Assembly: GCF_026627445.1 (NCBI RefSeq)
Contig: NZ_JAPNLJ010000018.1
Location: 62,001-126,000 of the forward strand
Length of the DNA: 64,000 nt
Reading direction: 5' to 3'
DNA from: Streptomyces sp. H27-H1
GTDB taxonomy: Bacteria > Actinomycetota > Actinomycetes > Streptomycetales > Streptomycetaceae
Below, in pieces: positions 25,342 through 33,493 of this stretch. Each line of letters begins with the position of its first letter. Position 1 is the first letter of the stretch. The position numbers and the translations under genes are program-made. The notes below the pieces were generated by a model, which saw only the letters and a program-made list of their open reading frames with translations, searched no databases and was not told where the DNA came from.

Positions 25342-26651
25342 GCCGCCCGCGCAGCGGACTGCGCCACAACCGCCCCTTCACCGTCTTCTGGTTCGGCCAG
25401 GCCCTGTCGGTGCTGGGCGGCTCCGTATCGCTGCTCGCGCTGCCGCTGCTCGTCCTCGAAGTCACCGGGTCCCTGGTCGGGATGGGCCTGATCACCGCCG
25501 TCTCCGGGGTCTTCGCCATCGCGACGGGAACCTTCGCGGGCCACGTCGTGGACCGGGTGGACCGCCGCCGGCTGATGATCGGCTGCGACCTCGCGCGGGC
25601 CCTGCTGATGGGCTCCGTACCGCTGATGTGGTCCTTCGGCGGCCCCCGGATCTGGCTGCTGTACCTGGTGACCGCGCTGGTCAGCGTACTGAAGACGCTC
25701 TTCGACGTGGCCTACGTGACCGCCGTGCCCGCCCTGGTCGGACCCGATGACCTGATCGCCGCCAACGGACGGCTGATGGGCACCTTCGCCCTCGGCACGC
25801 TCCTCGGGCCGGTCGTGGCCGGCTTCCTGGTGGCCGGGGTCGGCGGCGCCTGGGCGCTGGCCCTGGACGGCGCCGGCTTCCTGGTCTCGGCGGCCAGCCT
25901 GGGGTGGGTCCGGTTCGCCGCACGGGAGAAGGCGGCGCCGGGACCGGAGGGCACCTCGCTGCGCGAGGTGTTCGTGGTGGGCTTCCGCTTCCTGTGGGGG
26001 CACGCCCTGCTGCGGCCGCTGACGGTCCTGCTCACGCTGCTGACCTTCGTCACCGTGGGCGCCACCGACCTGCTGATCTTCCGCCTGCAGAGCGACCTCG
26101 GCCGCGACGCGGCGACCGTCGGCTACGTGATCGCCGTGAGCGGCGCCGGCGTCGTGTGCGCCTCCTTCGCCGCCGGTCCGCTGCGCCGGACCCTCGGCTT
26201 CGGCCCGTGCTGGCTCGGTTCGACCGCGCTGATCGGCGTGGCAGTGGCGGCCGTCGGGACCGGCCGCAGCGTGCCGCTGATCGCGGCGATGGCCGCCCTC
26301 CTCATGTTCGGGCTGACGGTGGGCGGCATCTGCTCCATGACCCTGCGCCAGGAGGTCACCCCGGACCACCTGCTCGGGCGGGTCACCTCCGCGTTCTGGA
26401 CGGTGCACAACGCCTCGGGCCCGGTGGGCGCCGCCGCGCTCACCGCCCTCGCGGCCCGGCACGGGATCCCCTCGACGAGCCTGGCCGCCGGCGCCCTGTG
26501 CCTGCTGATCGCCGCATCGGGTCTGCTGACCCCGCTGCGCGGCAGCCGTCCGGGCCCGTCGCGGGAGCCGGTGGCGGGCTCGGGCAGGGCCCCGTTGGAG
26601 CCCGGTGTCGGCGAGCCACGCAGACAGCCGGGGCCGGGCCGACGCGGTTGA
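25338..26651 (+). CDS. MFS transporter
   Basis: 437 residues with 10-12 membrane helices. The first loop has GHVVDRVDRRRLM, a G-x3-D-R-x-x-R-R variant of the MFS signature between helices 2 and 3. The overall pattern (HNRPFTVFWFGQALSVLGGS start; LTVGGICSMTLRQEVTPDHLLGRV in the second half) is that of the MFS_3/enterobactin-exporter-like drug or siderophore exporters. A Pro/Gly/Arg-rich tail follows residue ~405. Substrate unknown. It is coupled to the thioesterase gene. Confidence 0.9.
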   Translation: MSRPRSGLRHNRPFTVFWFGQALSVLGGSVSLLALPLLVLEVTGSLVGMGLITAVSGVFAIATGTFAGHVVDRVDRRRLMIGCDLARALLMGSVPLMWSFGGPRIWLLYLVTALVSVLKTLFDVAYVTAVPALVGPDDLIAANGRLMGTFALGTLLGPVVAGFLVAGVGGAWALALDGAGFLVSAASLGWVRFAAREKAAPGPEGTSLREVFVVGFRFLWGHALLRPLTVLLTLLTFVTVGATDLLIFRLQSDLGRDAATVGYVIAVSGAGVVCASFAAGPLRRTLGFGPCWLGSTALIGVAVAAVGTGRSVPLIAAMAALLMFGLTVGGICSMTLRQEVTPDHLLGRVTSAFWTVHNASGPVGAAALTALAARHGIPSTSLAAGALCLLIAASGLLTPLRGSRPGPSREPVAGSGRAPLEPGVGEPRRQPGPGRRG

Positions 26652-26733
26652 GGGCCTGCGCCAGGTACCACGGCGGCGGCCCGGGACCACAGAGGCGGCC
26701 CGGGACCACGGCGGCCGCCCGGGGCGCAGGCCC
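26652..26733. terminator. bidirectional terminator region between convergent genes
   Basis: GGGCCTGCGCC (26652-26662) and GGCGCAGGCCC (26723-26733) are perfect 11-bp arms enclosing ~60 nt with copies of GGCGGCCCGGGACCAC. It lies between the MFS stop and the DeoR stop. Confidence 0.5.
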
Positions 26734-26766
26734 CTGACCGGGTGTGCCTGATTCGGGCGGTCGGGC

Positions 26767-27579
26767 TCAGTGCTGTTCTTCGCCCGCGACGAGGAGTTCG
26801 CCCACTTCGTCCGCGAGGGCGGAGCGGGCGGGGGCGGCCAGAGCGGCGTCGGTCACGAACCAGTCGGCCTGGTGGAGGGCGGCGAAACCGCTGAGCCCCA
26901 CCACCCCCCACTTGCTGTGGTCCGCCACGACGGCGACCCGGCGTGCGGAGGCGACCAGAGCCCGGTTGGTCTGGGCCTCCATGAGGTTGGGGGTGGTCAG
27001 CCCCGCCCCCTGCGCCACCCCGTGCGCGCCGAGGATGAGCAGGTCCACGTGGAGGGAGCCGATCGCCAGATCGGCGAGCGGCCCGACCAGAGCGGCCGAG
27101 GGGGTGGGGGAGCCGCCGGTGAGCAGCAGGGTGGGGGCGCCGGCCCCCCGGTCACGGCCGTCGGCCCACACCAGTTCCGCCACCGGGAGGGAGTTGGTGA
27201 CGATCGTGAGCCGCGGTACGCCGAGCAGCCGGGCGGCGACGGCGTGCGCGGTGGTGCCGCCCGAGACGGCGACCACGCTGCCCGGTTCCACCAGGGTCGC
27301 GGCCGTGTCCGCGATGGCGGCCTTGGCCTCGCCCTCCAGATCCGACTTGGCCTCGAATCCGGGCTCGTGCCCGCTGGCCCCGGCCGGGGCGACGGCTCCG
27401 CCGTGCACCTTCTCCACGGCGCCGCGCCGCGCGAGGGCGTCCAGATCCCGGCGGACTGTCATGTCCGAGACGCCGAAACGGTCGACCAGCTCCGCCACGC
27501 GTACCGCGCCCTCGCGGCGGACCGCCTCGAGGATGAGAGCGCGTCTCTGGTGGGCCAGTTGGGCAGCCTGTTCGGCCAC
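26767..27579 (-). CDS. DeoR/GlpR family transcriptional regulator
   Basis: 270 residues. HTH at residues ~5-60 (LILEAVRREGAVRVAELVDRF, then VSDMTVRRDLDALARRG), the classical DeoR signature, followed by a DeoR-C sugar-phosphate-binding domain (GGTTAHAVAARL, IVTNSLPVAELV, VVADHSKWG). GTG at 27579 is preferred because GGGAG lies 6 nt upstream. It is divergent from galT-galK, so it probably represses galactose catabolism, with a sugar phosphate as inducer. That link is by position and family only. Confidence 0.9.
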   Translation of the reverse strand: MAEQAAQLAHQRRALILEAVRREGAVRVAELVDRFGVSDMTVRRDLDALARRGAVEKVHGGAVAPAGASGHEPGFEAKSDLEGEAKAAIADTAATLVEPGSVVAVSGGTTAHAVAARLLGVPRLTIVTNSLPVAELVWADGRDRGAGAPTLLLTGGSPTPSAALVGPLADLAIGSLHVDLLILGAHGVAQGAGLTTPNLMEAQTNRALVASARRVAVVADHSKWGVVGLSGFAALHQADWFVTDAALAAPARSALADEVGELLVAGEEQH

Positions 27580-27694
27580 GGGTCGCTCCCGGGAATCGGC
27601 GAATCCGGTCAGAAGGCAGCAAGATAACACGGCAATGTTGTTGAAGTATGAGGAAAATCGGGCCCAAGGCTGGTGGATCCTGTTGGAAAATGTT

Positions 27695-27709
27695 TATTCT
27701 CGGGGGGTG
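27695..27709 (+). promoter_or_regulatory. galT -10 box placed for a leaderless mRNA
   Basis: TATTCT (27695-27700) stands 6 nt before the GTG at 27707. No Shine-Dalgarno is seen at normal spacing: the G run touches the start codon. The A/T-rich stretch upstream (27630-27700), with TGTTG and TGTTT elements, probably holds the DeoR-regulator site. Confidence 0.45.
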
Positions 27710-28756
27710 AAGAAGACCCTCGCGAAACTCGCGGACGGCCGCGAACTGATCTACTTCGACACCGACGAAGGTGCCGTGCGCGACGCGCCCGACCTGCGCC
27801 CACTGGACCCGGTGGACAGCCGGCCGGAGCTGCGGCGGGACGCGGCCACCGGTGACTGGATCACGATCGCCTCCCACCGGCAGGGCCGGACCTACCACCC
27901 GCCCGCCGGCGAATGCCCGCTCTGCCCCTCACGGGACGGCCGGCTCAGCGAGATCCCCGCCGCCGACTACGAGGTGGCCGTCTTCGAGAACCGCTTCCCC
28001 TCCCTGGCGGGCGAGGCCGGACGCTGCGAAGTCGTCTGCTTCACCCCGGACCACGAGGCCGGCTTCGCCGACCTCACCCCGTCCTCCGCCCGACTGGTCC
28101 TGGACGCCTGGACCGACCGCACCGCGGAACTCTCCGCCCTCCCCGGCGTCGAGCAGGTGTACTGCTTCGAGAACCGGGGAGCCGAGATCGGGGTGACCCT
28201 CGCCCACCCGCACGGCCAGATCTACGCCTTCCCCTTCGTCACCCCGCGCACGGCCAAGATGACGGCCGCCGCGGCGGCCCACCGCGCGGCCACCGGCCGG
28301 AACCTCTTCGAGGACCTGCTCGCCGGGGCCCGCGCCGCCCCGCAGCGGGTGGTGACGGCCGGGGAGCACTGGACCGCCTTCGTGCCGTACGCCGCCCGCT
28401 GGCCCTACGAGGTCCACCTCTACCCGCACCGCCGGGTCCCCGACCTCACCTGCCTGACCGAGGCCGAACGGGCCGAGTTCCCGGAGATCTACCTCGATCT
28501 GCTGCGCCGCTTCGACCGGCTGTTCCCCGTACCGGAGCAGCCGCAGGGGCCGGCCCCCACCCCGTACATCTCCGCATGGCACCAGGCGCCCCGTACCCAC
28601 GGGGAGGAACTGGCCCTGCACCTGGAGCTGTTCACCATCCGCAGGGCACCCGACAAGCTCAAGTTCCTCGCCGGGACGGAGTCCGGGACCGAAGCCTTCA
28701 TCAACGACGTGGCCCCCGAGACGGCCGCGCGGCGACTGCGGGAGGCCCTGGCGTGA
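27707..28756 (+). CDS. galT: galactose-1-phosphate uridylyltransferase
   Basis: 349 residues. The active-site HPHGQIYAFPF (~residue 164) carries the His-Pro-His of the HIT-superfamily GalT; CPLCPS near 68 and the later EVHLYPHRRVPDL motif are also conserved. It converts galactose-1-phosphate and UDP-glucose to UDP-galactose and glucose-1-phosphate in the Leloir pathway. GTG at 27707 begins VKKTLAKLADGRELIYFD. The stop overlaps galK by 4 nt. galE, which normally belongs to this operon, is not present here. Confidence 0.95.
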   Translation: MKKTLAKLADGRELIYFDTDEGAVRDAPDLRPLDPVDSRPELRRDAATGDWITIASHRQGRTYHPPAGECPLCPSRDGRLSEIPAADYEVAVFENRFPSLAGEAGRCEVVCFTPDHEAGFADLTPSSARLVLDAWTDRTAELSALPGVEQVYCFENRGAEIGVTLAHPHGQIYAFPFVTPRTAKMTAAAAAHRAATGRNLFEDLLAGARAAPQRVVTAGEHWTAFVPYAARWPYEVHLYPHRRVPDLTCLTEAERAEFPEIYLDLLRRFDRLFPVPEQPQGPAPTPYISAWHQAPRTHGEELALHLELFTIRRAPDKLKFLAGTESGTEAFINDVAPETAARRLREALA

Positions 28757-29979
28757 ACCGGACCGTTCGGCGAGGCGACGAGGACGGCTGCCGGGCGAGC
28801 GGCGACGGGGGACGGGCCGAGCAGGCCGCGGACGCCTTCGGGAAGCTCTTCGGCGGCTCCCCCGACGGGGTCTGGGCGGCGCCCGGCCGGGTCAACCTGA
28901 TCGGGGAACACACCGACTACAACGACGGGTTCGCCCTCCCCATCGCCCTACCGCAGACCACTCTGCTCGCCGCCCGCGCCCGTACGGACGGGCGCCTGAG
29001 GCTGCACAGCGCACAGGGCGACGGCCGAATCACGGAACTGGCCGTGGCAGCCCTGGCGCCCCCGGCCGTGCCGGGCTGGGCCGCGTACCCGGCCGGAGTG
29101 GTCTGGGCCCTCGCCGAGGCGGGACACCCGGTCGGCGGCGCGGATCTCCACTTCGACAGCACCGTGCCCACCGGCGCCGGCCTTTCCTCGTCCGCCGCGC
29201 TGGAGTGCGCGGTCGCCGTCGCCTACGACGAGCTGTACGGACTGCGGCTGCCCGGGCCCGAACTCGCCCGGATCGCCCAGCGCGCGGAGAACGCCTTCGT
29301 CGGCGTCCCCTGCGGGATCATGGACCAGATGGCCTCCGTGTGCTGCACCACCGGGGCCGCCCTGCACCTCGACGCCCGTACCCCGGAGCGCCACCGGCAG
29401 GTACCCCTCGACCTCCCGGGACAGGGGCTCGGGCTGCTCGTGATCGACACCCGGGTCTCCCACGACCTGGGCGACGGGGCGTACGCCGCCCTGCGCGCCG
29501 GCTGTGAACGGGCGGCCGTACTGCTCGGGCTGCCCGCCCTGCGGGACCTGCCCGCCGGTGACCTCCCCGGGGCCCTGGCCGTCCTTCCGGCGGAACTCGT
29601 ACCGCTGGTCCGCCACGTGGTGACCGAGAACGGCCGGGTCGTCGAGGCCGTCGCCCGGCTGCGCGACGGCGGGGCGGCGGCCCTCGGCCCGATCCTCACG
29701 GCCGGTCACGCGTCACTGCGCGACGACTACCGGGTCTCCTGCCCGGAGACCGACCTCGCGGTGAGCGCCGCGCTGGACGCCGGGGCCCTCGGAGCCCGGA
29801 TGACGGGAGGGGGCTTCGGCGGCTCCGTCATCGCACTGGTGGAATCGGGAAGCGAGGCCGCGGTGGGCGACCACGTGACGGCAGCCTTCGAGGCTGCCGG
29901 CCACCGGCCCCCGCGCCTCCTCACCGTCACCCCGGCCGCGGGCGCCCACCGCCTGGCGCCGGAGCCCGGGCGCCGGTAG
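28753..29979 (+). CDS. galK: galactokinase
   Basis: 408 residues. The galactokinase signature GRVNLIGEHTDYNDGFA lies near residue 46, the GHMP ATP-binding motif VPTGAGLSSSAALE near 138, and the third motif MTGGGFGGSVIAL near 350. The first ~25 residues are an extra low-complexity tail. The enzyme phosphorylates galactose at C1. It is coupled to galT by a 4-nt overlap. Together with the extracellular alpha-galactosidase at 14.3-16.1 kb it would let released galactose enter glycolysis, provided galE is elsewhere. Confidence 0.95.
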   Translation: MNRTVRRGDEDGCRASGDGGRAEQAADAFGKLFGGSPDGVWAAPGRVNLIGEHTDYNDGFALPIALPQTTLLAARARTDGRLRLHSAQGDGRITELAVAALAPPAVPGWAAYPAGVVWALAEAGHPVGGADLHFDSTVPTGAGLSSSAALECAVAVAYDELYGLRLPGPELARIAQRAENAFVGVPCGIMDQMASVCCTTGAALHLDARTPERHRQVPLDLPGQGLGLLVIDTRVSHDLGDGAYAALRAGCERAAVLLGLPALRDLPAGDLPGALAVLPAELVPLVRHVVTENGRVVEAVARLRDGGAAALGPILTAGHASLRDDYRVSCPETDLAVSAALDAGALGARMTGGGFGGSVIALVESGSEAAVGDHVTAAFEAAGHRPPRLLTVTPAAGAHRLAPEPGRR

Positions 29980-30057
29980 CCCGGCGCCGGGAAGCCGGTG
30001 GACCCGCCACGCCGAGCAGGACGACAAGCAGGACGCTGGAAGACGGCCGGAGTGCGG

Positions 30058-30086
30058 CTGACCGGAATCGCGAAGCGTTGTAGGGT
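30058..30086 (+). promoter_or_regulatory. candidate promoter of panD
   Basis: CTGACC (30058-30063), 17 nt, TAGGGT (30081-30086). A start near 30093 would give a ~55-nt leader to the ATG at 30148. Confidence 0.45.
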
Positions 30087-30147
30087 GCCCGGAACGCCCT
30101 TGACCTGCGTAACGCGGGCAGGGAGCAGACCTTCCGGGAGTTGTCTC

Positions 30148-30567
30148 ATGCTTCGTACCATGTTCAAGTCCAAGATCCACCGGGCCACCGTCACCCAGGC
30201 CGACCTGCACTACGTCGGTTCCGTGACCATCGACGCCGACCTCCTCGACGCGGCGGATCTGCTGCCCGGCGAGCTCGTGCACATCGTGGACATCACCAAC
30301 GGGGCACGGCTGGAGACCTACGTCATCGAGGGCGAGCGCGGTTCGGGGGTCATCGGGATCAACGGAGCCGCCGCGCACCTCGTGCACCCCGGTGACCTGG
30401 TCATCCTCATCAGCTACGCGCAGGTGGACAACGCCGAGGCGCGGTCGTTCGAGCCGCGCGTCGTGCACGTCGACGGGGAGAACCGCATCATCGAGCTGGG
30501 TGTGGATCCGTCCGCCCCCGTTCCGGGAACGGACCAGGAGCGCAGCCCCCACGCCGTGGCTGTCTGA
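30148..30567 (+). CDS. panD: aspartate 1-decarboxylase proenzyme
   Basis: 139 residues starting MLRTMFKSKIHRATVTQA. The self-processing site is Gly24-Ser25 in HYVGSVTID; cleavage makes the pyruvoyl group. Further conserved segments are NGARLETYVIEGERGSG and GDLVILISYAQV. It makes beta-alanine for coenzyme A. The C-terminal 15 residues are a non-conserved tail. CGGGAG 7 nt before the ATG supports the start. Not in a pan operon here; a GNAT gene follows 14 nt later and may be cotranscribed. Confidence 0.95.
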   Translation: MLRTMFKSKIHRATVTQADLHYVGSVTIDADLLDAADLLPGELVHIVDITNGARLETYVIEGERGSGVIGINGAAAHLVHPGDLVILISYAQVDNAEARSFEPRVVHVDGENRIIELGVDPSAPVPGTDQERSPHAVAV

Positions 30568-30581
30568 GGGGAGTCGAGGCG

Positions 30582-30935
30582 ATGTCGCAGAACGGGTCGG
30601 TCAAGTTCGTGGACGACCGTGCGTCCGGGAGGCTGCGGGCCGTCGAGGACGGGGTGGTGGCCGGAACCATCGCCTACTTCGTGCTCGCCGAGGCCCCGCA
30701 CGCCCTCGTCGCGGTCCACACCGTTGTCGAGCCGGGGCACGAGGGCCGCGGGATCGCCGGGAGCCTGGTGAAGACCTTCTACGGGATCGCGGCCGACGAG
30801 GGCGTGCCGGTCGTCCCGCTGTGCCCGTATGCCGCCGCCTGGGCCGCCAAACATCCCGAGCAGGCGCCCGAAGCGCCGGCCGGGGTGGTGGCCGCCGCCA
30901 AGGCGCAGCTCGCATCGGACCCCGGCCTGTGGTGA
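30582..30935 (+). CDS. GNAT-like N-acetyltransferase (YjdJ type)
   Basis: 117 residues, much shorter than classical GNATs, matching the small YjdJ/GCN5-like family. ALVAVHTVVEPGHEGRGIAG near residue 40 carries the acetyl-CoA pyrophosphate-binding loop (a variant of Q/RxxGxG/A). PLCPYAAAWAAKHPE near the end is typical. Substrate unknown. In PanD-containing bacteria a GNAT protein (PanZ/PanM) helps PanD maturation; whether this unrelated-looking small GNAT next to panD plays such a role is only a suggestion from position. It is coupled to the next gene by a 4-nt overlap. Confidence 0.83.
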   Translation: MSQNGSVKFVDDRASGRLRAVEDGVVAGTIAYFVLAEAPHALVAVHTVVEPGHEGRGIAGSLVKTFYGIAADEGVPVVPLCPYAAAWAAKHPEQAPEAPAGVVAAAKAQLASDPGLW

Positions 30936-31576
30936 CACCGCCCGCACGGGGCCTGACCCTGCTGCACACCTCGCCCGTGCACGTGCCGGTCTTCGACGCC
31001 CTGCGCGACCGCCACCACCCGGGCGTCGTCCTGCGTCACCTGGTGGCGGCGGAACTGCTGGAGCGGGCCCGTGAGCTGGGGCCCGAGTCGCAGGCCCCGG
31101 CCGTGCGGGAGCTGCTGGCGGGCTCCGAGGGGCCCGTCCTGGTCACCTGCTCCACGATCGGGGCCGTCGGCGAATCGCTGGCACGGGAACTGGGCGTCCC
31201 GGTGCTCCGCGTCGACCGCCCGCTGGCCGCCGACGCGGTCCGTAGCGGGCCGCGGATCCTTGTACTGGCCACGGTGGAGTCGACGCTGGCCCCGACGGCG
31301 GAGCTGCTGGAGGAGGAGGCCGGGGAGGCCGGCCGGCCGGTGTCGGTCCGTACCCGGCTGGTCGACGGGGCCTGGGACCGTTTCGCGGCGGGCGACGCCG
31401 CCGGCTGTCACGGGCTCGTGGCCGCCGCGGCGGACGCCGTCACCGACGCGGACGTGATCGTGCTCGCCCAGGTCTCCATGGCGGGCGCGCAGGACCTGGT
31501 CACGACGGCCGTGCCCGTCCTTTCCAGTCCCGCGTCCGGGCTCGCGGCAGCCCTGGAGAACCAGCCCAGCGGGTAG
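30932..31576 (+). CDS. Asp/Glu racemase-like protein
   Basis: 214 residues. GLTLLHTSPVHVPVFDAL starts the protein; VLVTCSTIGAVGESLA near residue 75 corresponds to the first catalytic Cys-Thr/Ser motif of Asp/Glu racemases. The second Cys region near AAGCHGLVAAAADAV is plausible (Cys ~156). VIVLAQVSMAGAQDLV follows. Members act on amino acids or hydantoins, but this subgroup has no firm role. Coupled to the GNAT gene, so the trio panD-GNAT-racemase-like forms a likely operon. Confidence 0.75.
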   Translation: MTPPARGLTLLHTSPVHVPVFDALRDRHHPGVVLRHLVAAELLERARELGPESQAPAVRELLAGSEGPVLVTCSTIGAVGESLARELGVPVLRVDRPLAADAVRSGPRILVLATVESTLAPTAELLEEEAGEAGRPVSVRTRLVDGAWDRFAAGDAAGCHGLVAAAADAVTDADVIVLAQVSMAGAQDLVTTAVPVLSSPASGLAAALENQPSG

Positions 31577-31605
31577 CGGGACCGGGTCTGGGGCAGGGTG
31601 GAGGT

Positions 31606-31773
31606 ATGACACAGCCTCCCGTGCCCGACCCGGCCCCGGTGCCCGGTCCGTTCCCCGATCCGGCGCCCCTGCCCCGGCCCGAGCCCCCGACGCCCGGTCC
31701 GGTGCCGGAACCCGATCCGGTTCCGCCACCGCCCGGCCCCGCGCCGCAGCCCGCGCCCGAGCCACTGAGCTGA
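31606..31773 (+). CDS. 55-residue proline-rich ORF
   Basis: About half of the 55 residues are proline in a Pro-x-Pro rhythm (PDPAPVPGPFPDPAPLPRP). There is no signal peptide or membrane segment. A GGAGG run ends 1 nt before the ATG, too close for normal initiation, but CAGGGT at 31594-31599 lies 6 nt upstream, the leaderless arrangement seen elsewhere in this window. It could also be chance in GC-rich repetitive DNA. It sits downstream of the racemase-like gene, convergent with gnd. Confidence 0.33.
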   Translation: MTQPPVPDPAPVPGPFPDPAPLPRPEPPTPGPVPEPDPVPPPPGPAPQPAPEPLS

Positions 31774-31840
31774 TCCGGAGCCGCCGCCGCGGCCGCCCGG
31801 AGCCCCGGGCCGCCGCGGGCGTCGGCCTGTGCGTCGCGCG

Positions 31841-33286
31841 TCAGTCCGTACGGACTTCGGAGCGGTCGCCGCTCCACAGCGTGTGGTACGAGCCCTCGCG
31901 GTCGGTGCGCCGGTAGGTGTGCGCACCGAAGAAGTCGCGCTGGCCCTGGGTCAGAGCCGCCGGGAGCCGCTCCGAGCGCAGGGCGTCGTAGTACGCCAGC
32001 GAGGCCGCGAAGGCCGGCATCGGAATGCCCTGGCGGACCGCCGCCACCAGCACCTCGCGCCAGTCGTGCTGCGCGGCGCCGATCTCCTCGGCGAAACCGG
32101 CGTCGGCGAGCAGGCTCGGCAGCTCGGGCCGGGCGTCGTAGGCGGCGCGGATCCGGTCCAGGAAAGCGGCCCGGATGATGCAGCCGCCGCGCCACAGCGA
32201 GGCCACGGCGCCCGGGTCCACGCCCCAGCCGTACTCCTCGCTGCCGGCCTGGATCTGGTGGAAGCCCTGCGTGTACGAGACGATCTTCGAGGCGTACAGG
32301 GCCTGCTCGACCTGGGCGGCGAAGGCGTCCGCGGCTTCGGCGGAGAGCGGCTCGGCCTTCGGGCCCGCCAGGCCCCGCGCGGCCGTGCGCAGCTCCCCGT
32401 GGCCCGACACCGCGCGGGCGAAGACGGCCTCGGCGATGCCCGACACCGGCACGCCCAGGTCGAGGGCGATCTGCACGGTCCAGCGGCCGGTGCCCTTCTG
32501 CTCGGCGGCGTCGGCGACCACGTCCACGAACGGCCGACCGGTCGCGGTGTCCGTGTGCGCGAGCACCTCGGCGGTGATCTCGATCAGGTACGAGTCCAGC
32601 CGGCCCTTGTTCCAGGCGCGGAAGGTCTCGGCGATCTTCGCGGGTGAGTAGCCGGCCACCTCGCGCAGCAGGTGGTAGGCCTCGGCGATGAGCTGCATGT
32701 CGGCGTACTCGATGCCGTTGTGCACCATCTTGACGAAGTGCCCGGCGCCGTCGGGGCCCACGTGCGAGGTGCAGGGGGTGCCGTCGGCGGCCTTGGCGGA
32801 GATCTTCTCCAGCAGTGGGCCGAGCGAGGCGTAGGACTCCTCGGAGCCGCCGGGCATGATGCTCGGGCCGAGCAGCGCGCCCTCCTCGCCGCCCGAGATC
32901 CCGACGCCCACGAAGTGCAGGCCCTGCTCGCGAAGCTCCTTCTCGCGGCGGCGGGTGTCCTCGAAGTGGGCGTTCCCGCCGTCGATGATCACATCGCCCG
33001 GCTCCAGCAGCGGGGCGAACTCGCGGATCACCGTGTCCGTCGGCTCACCGGCCTTCACCATGATGATCAGACGGCGCGGGCGCTCCAGCGCGTCCACGAA
33101 CTCCTTCGCGGTCCCGGCGGCGACGAAGGAGCCCTCGTGGCCGAACTCCTCCACGAGCGCCGTGGTCTTGGCGGTGGTGCGGTTGTGGACGGCGACGGTG
33201 AATCCGTTGCGGGCGAAGTTGCGGGCGAGATTGCTGCCCATCACCGCGAGGCCGGTGACGCCGATCTGGGCCGTGCTGCTGGTCAT
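31841..33286 (-). CDS. gnd: 6-phosphogluconate dehydrogenase (decarboxylating), NADP type
   Basis: 481 residues, the length of the long homodimeric form. N-terminal Rossmann motif GVTGLAVMGSNLARNFA with VHNRT after beta-2 (NADP preference), substrate motifs VGISGGEEGALLGPS near residue 127, Lys-Met-Val-His-Asn-Gly near 184, and KGTGRWTVQIALDLGVP near 262. It oxidises 6-phosphogluconate to ribulose-5-phosphate and CO2 in the pentose phosphate pathway. ATG at 33286 has AGGAG 9 nt upstream. It stands alone, divergent from the Rpf-like gene. Confidence 0.96.
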   Translation of the reverse strand: MTSSTAQIGVTGLAVMGSNLARNFARNGFTVAVHNRTTAKTTALVEEFGHEGSFVAAGTAKEFVDALERPRRLIIMVKAGEPTDTVIREFAPLLEPGDVIIDGGNAHFEDTRRREKELREQGLHFVGVGISGGEEGALLGPSIMPGGSEESYASLGPLLEKISAKAADGTPCTSHVGPDGAGHFVKMVHNGIEYADMQLIAEAYHLLREVAGYSPAKIAETFRAWNKGRLDSYLIEITAEVLAHTDTATGRPFVDVVADAAEQKGTGRWTVQIALDLGVPVSGIAEAVFARAVSGHGELRTAARGLAGPKAEPLSAEAADAFAAQVEQALYASKIVSYTQGFHQIQAGSEEYGWGVDPGAVASLWRGGCIIRAAFLDRIRAAYDARPELPSLLADAGFAEEIGAAQHDWREVLVAAVRQGIPMPAFAASLAYYDALRSERLPAALTQGQRDFFGAHTYRRTDREGSYHTLWSGDRSEVRTD

Positions 33287-33431
33287 GTGCGTGCGCTCCT
33301 GAGTGCGTCGACAGTGCATTCGATGTGCGGAGGAATGCAGGAGTTCCGACGCTACATCGGTGGAGATCCTTGGCGGTGTCCTACATTCGGCGGGAAATCA
33401 ACTTCCGCCCGAACGCTTCTTGTTGTGCGCC

Positions 33432-33460
33432 TTGTCATGTTCCGGTCGCGGCGTTAGGTT
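33432..33460 (+). promoter_or_regulatory. promoter of the Rpf-LysM-M23 gene
   Basis: TTGTCA (33432-33437), 17 nt, TAGGTT (33455-33460): a good vegetative-type promoter. A start near 33467 leaves ~27 nt before the ATG at 33494, which supports that start over the ATG at 33473. Confidence 0.55.
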
Positions 33461-33493
33461 GCGAGGCTCCTGATGTCTTCGATGGGGGCTCCC

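Noticed and set aside
33320..33490. c-di-AMP (ydaO) riboswitch in front of the Rpf-like gene, as found before some Streptomyces rpf genes
   Set aside because: The sequence before the start lacks the conserved ydaO motifs, and a -35/-10 promoter at 33432-33460 leaves a leader of only ~27 nt.
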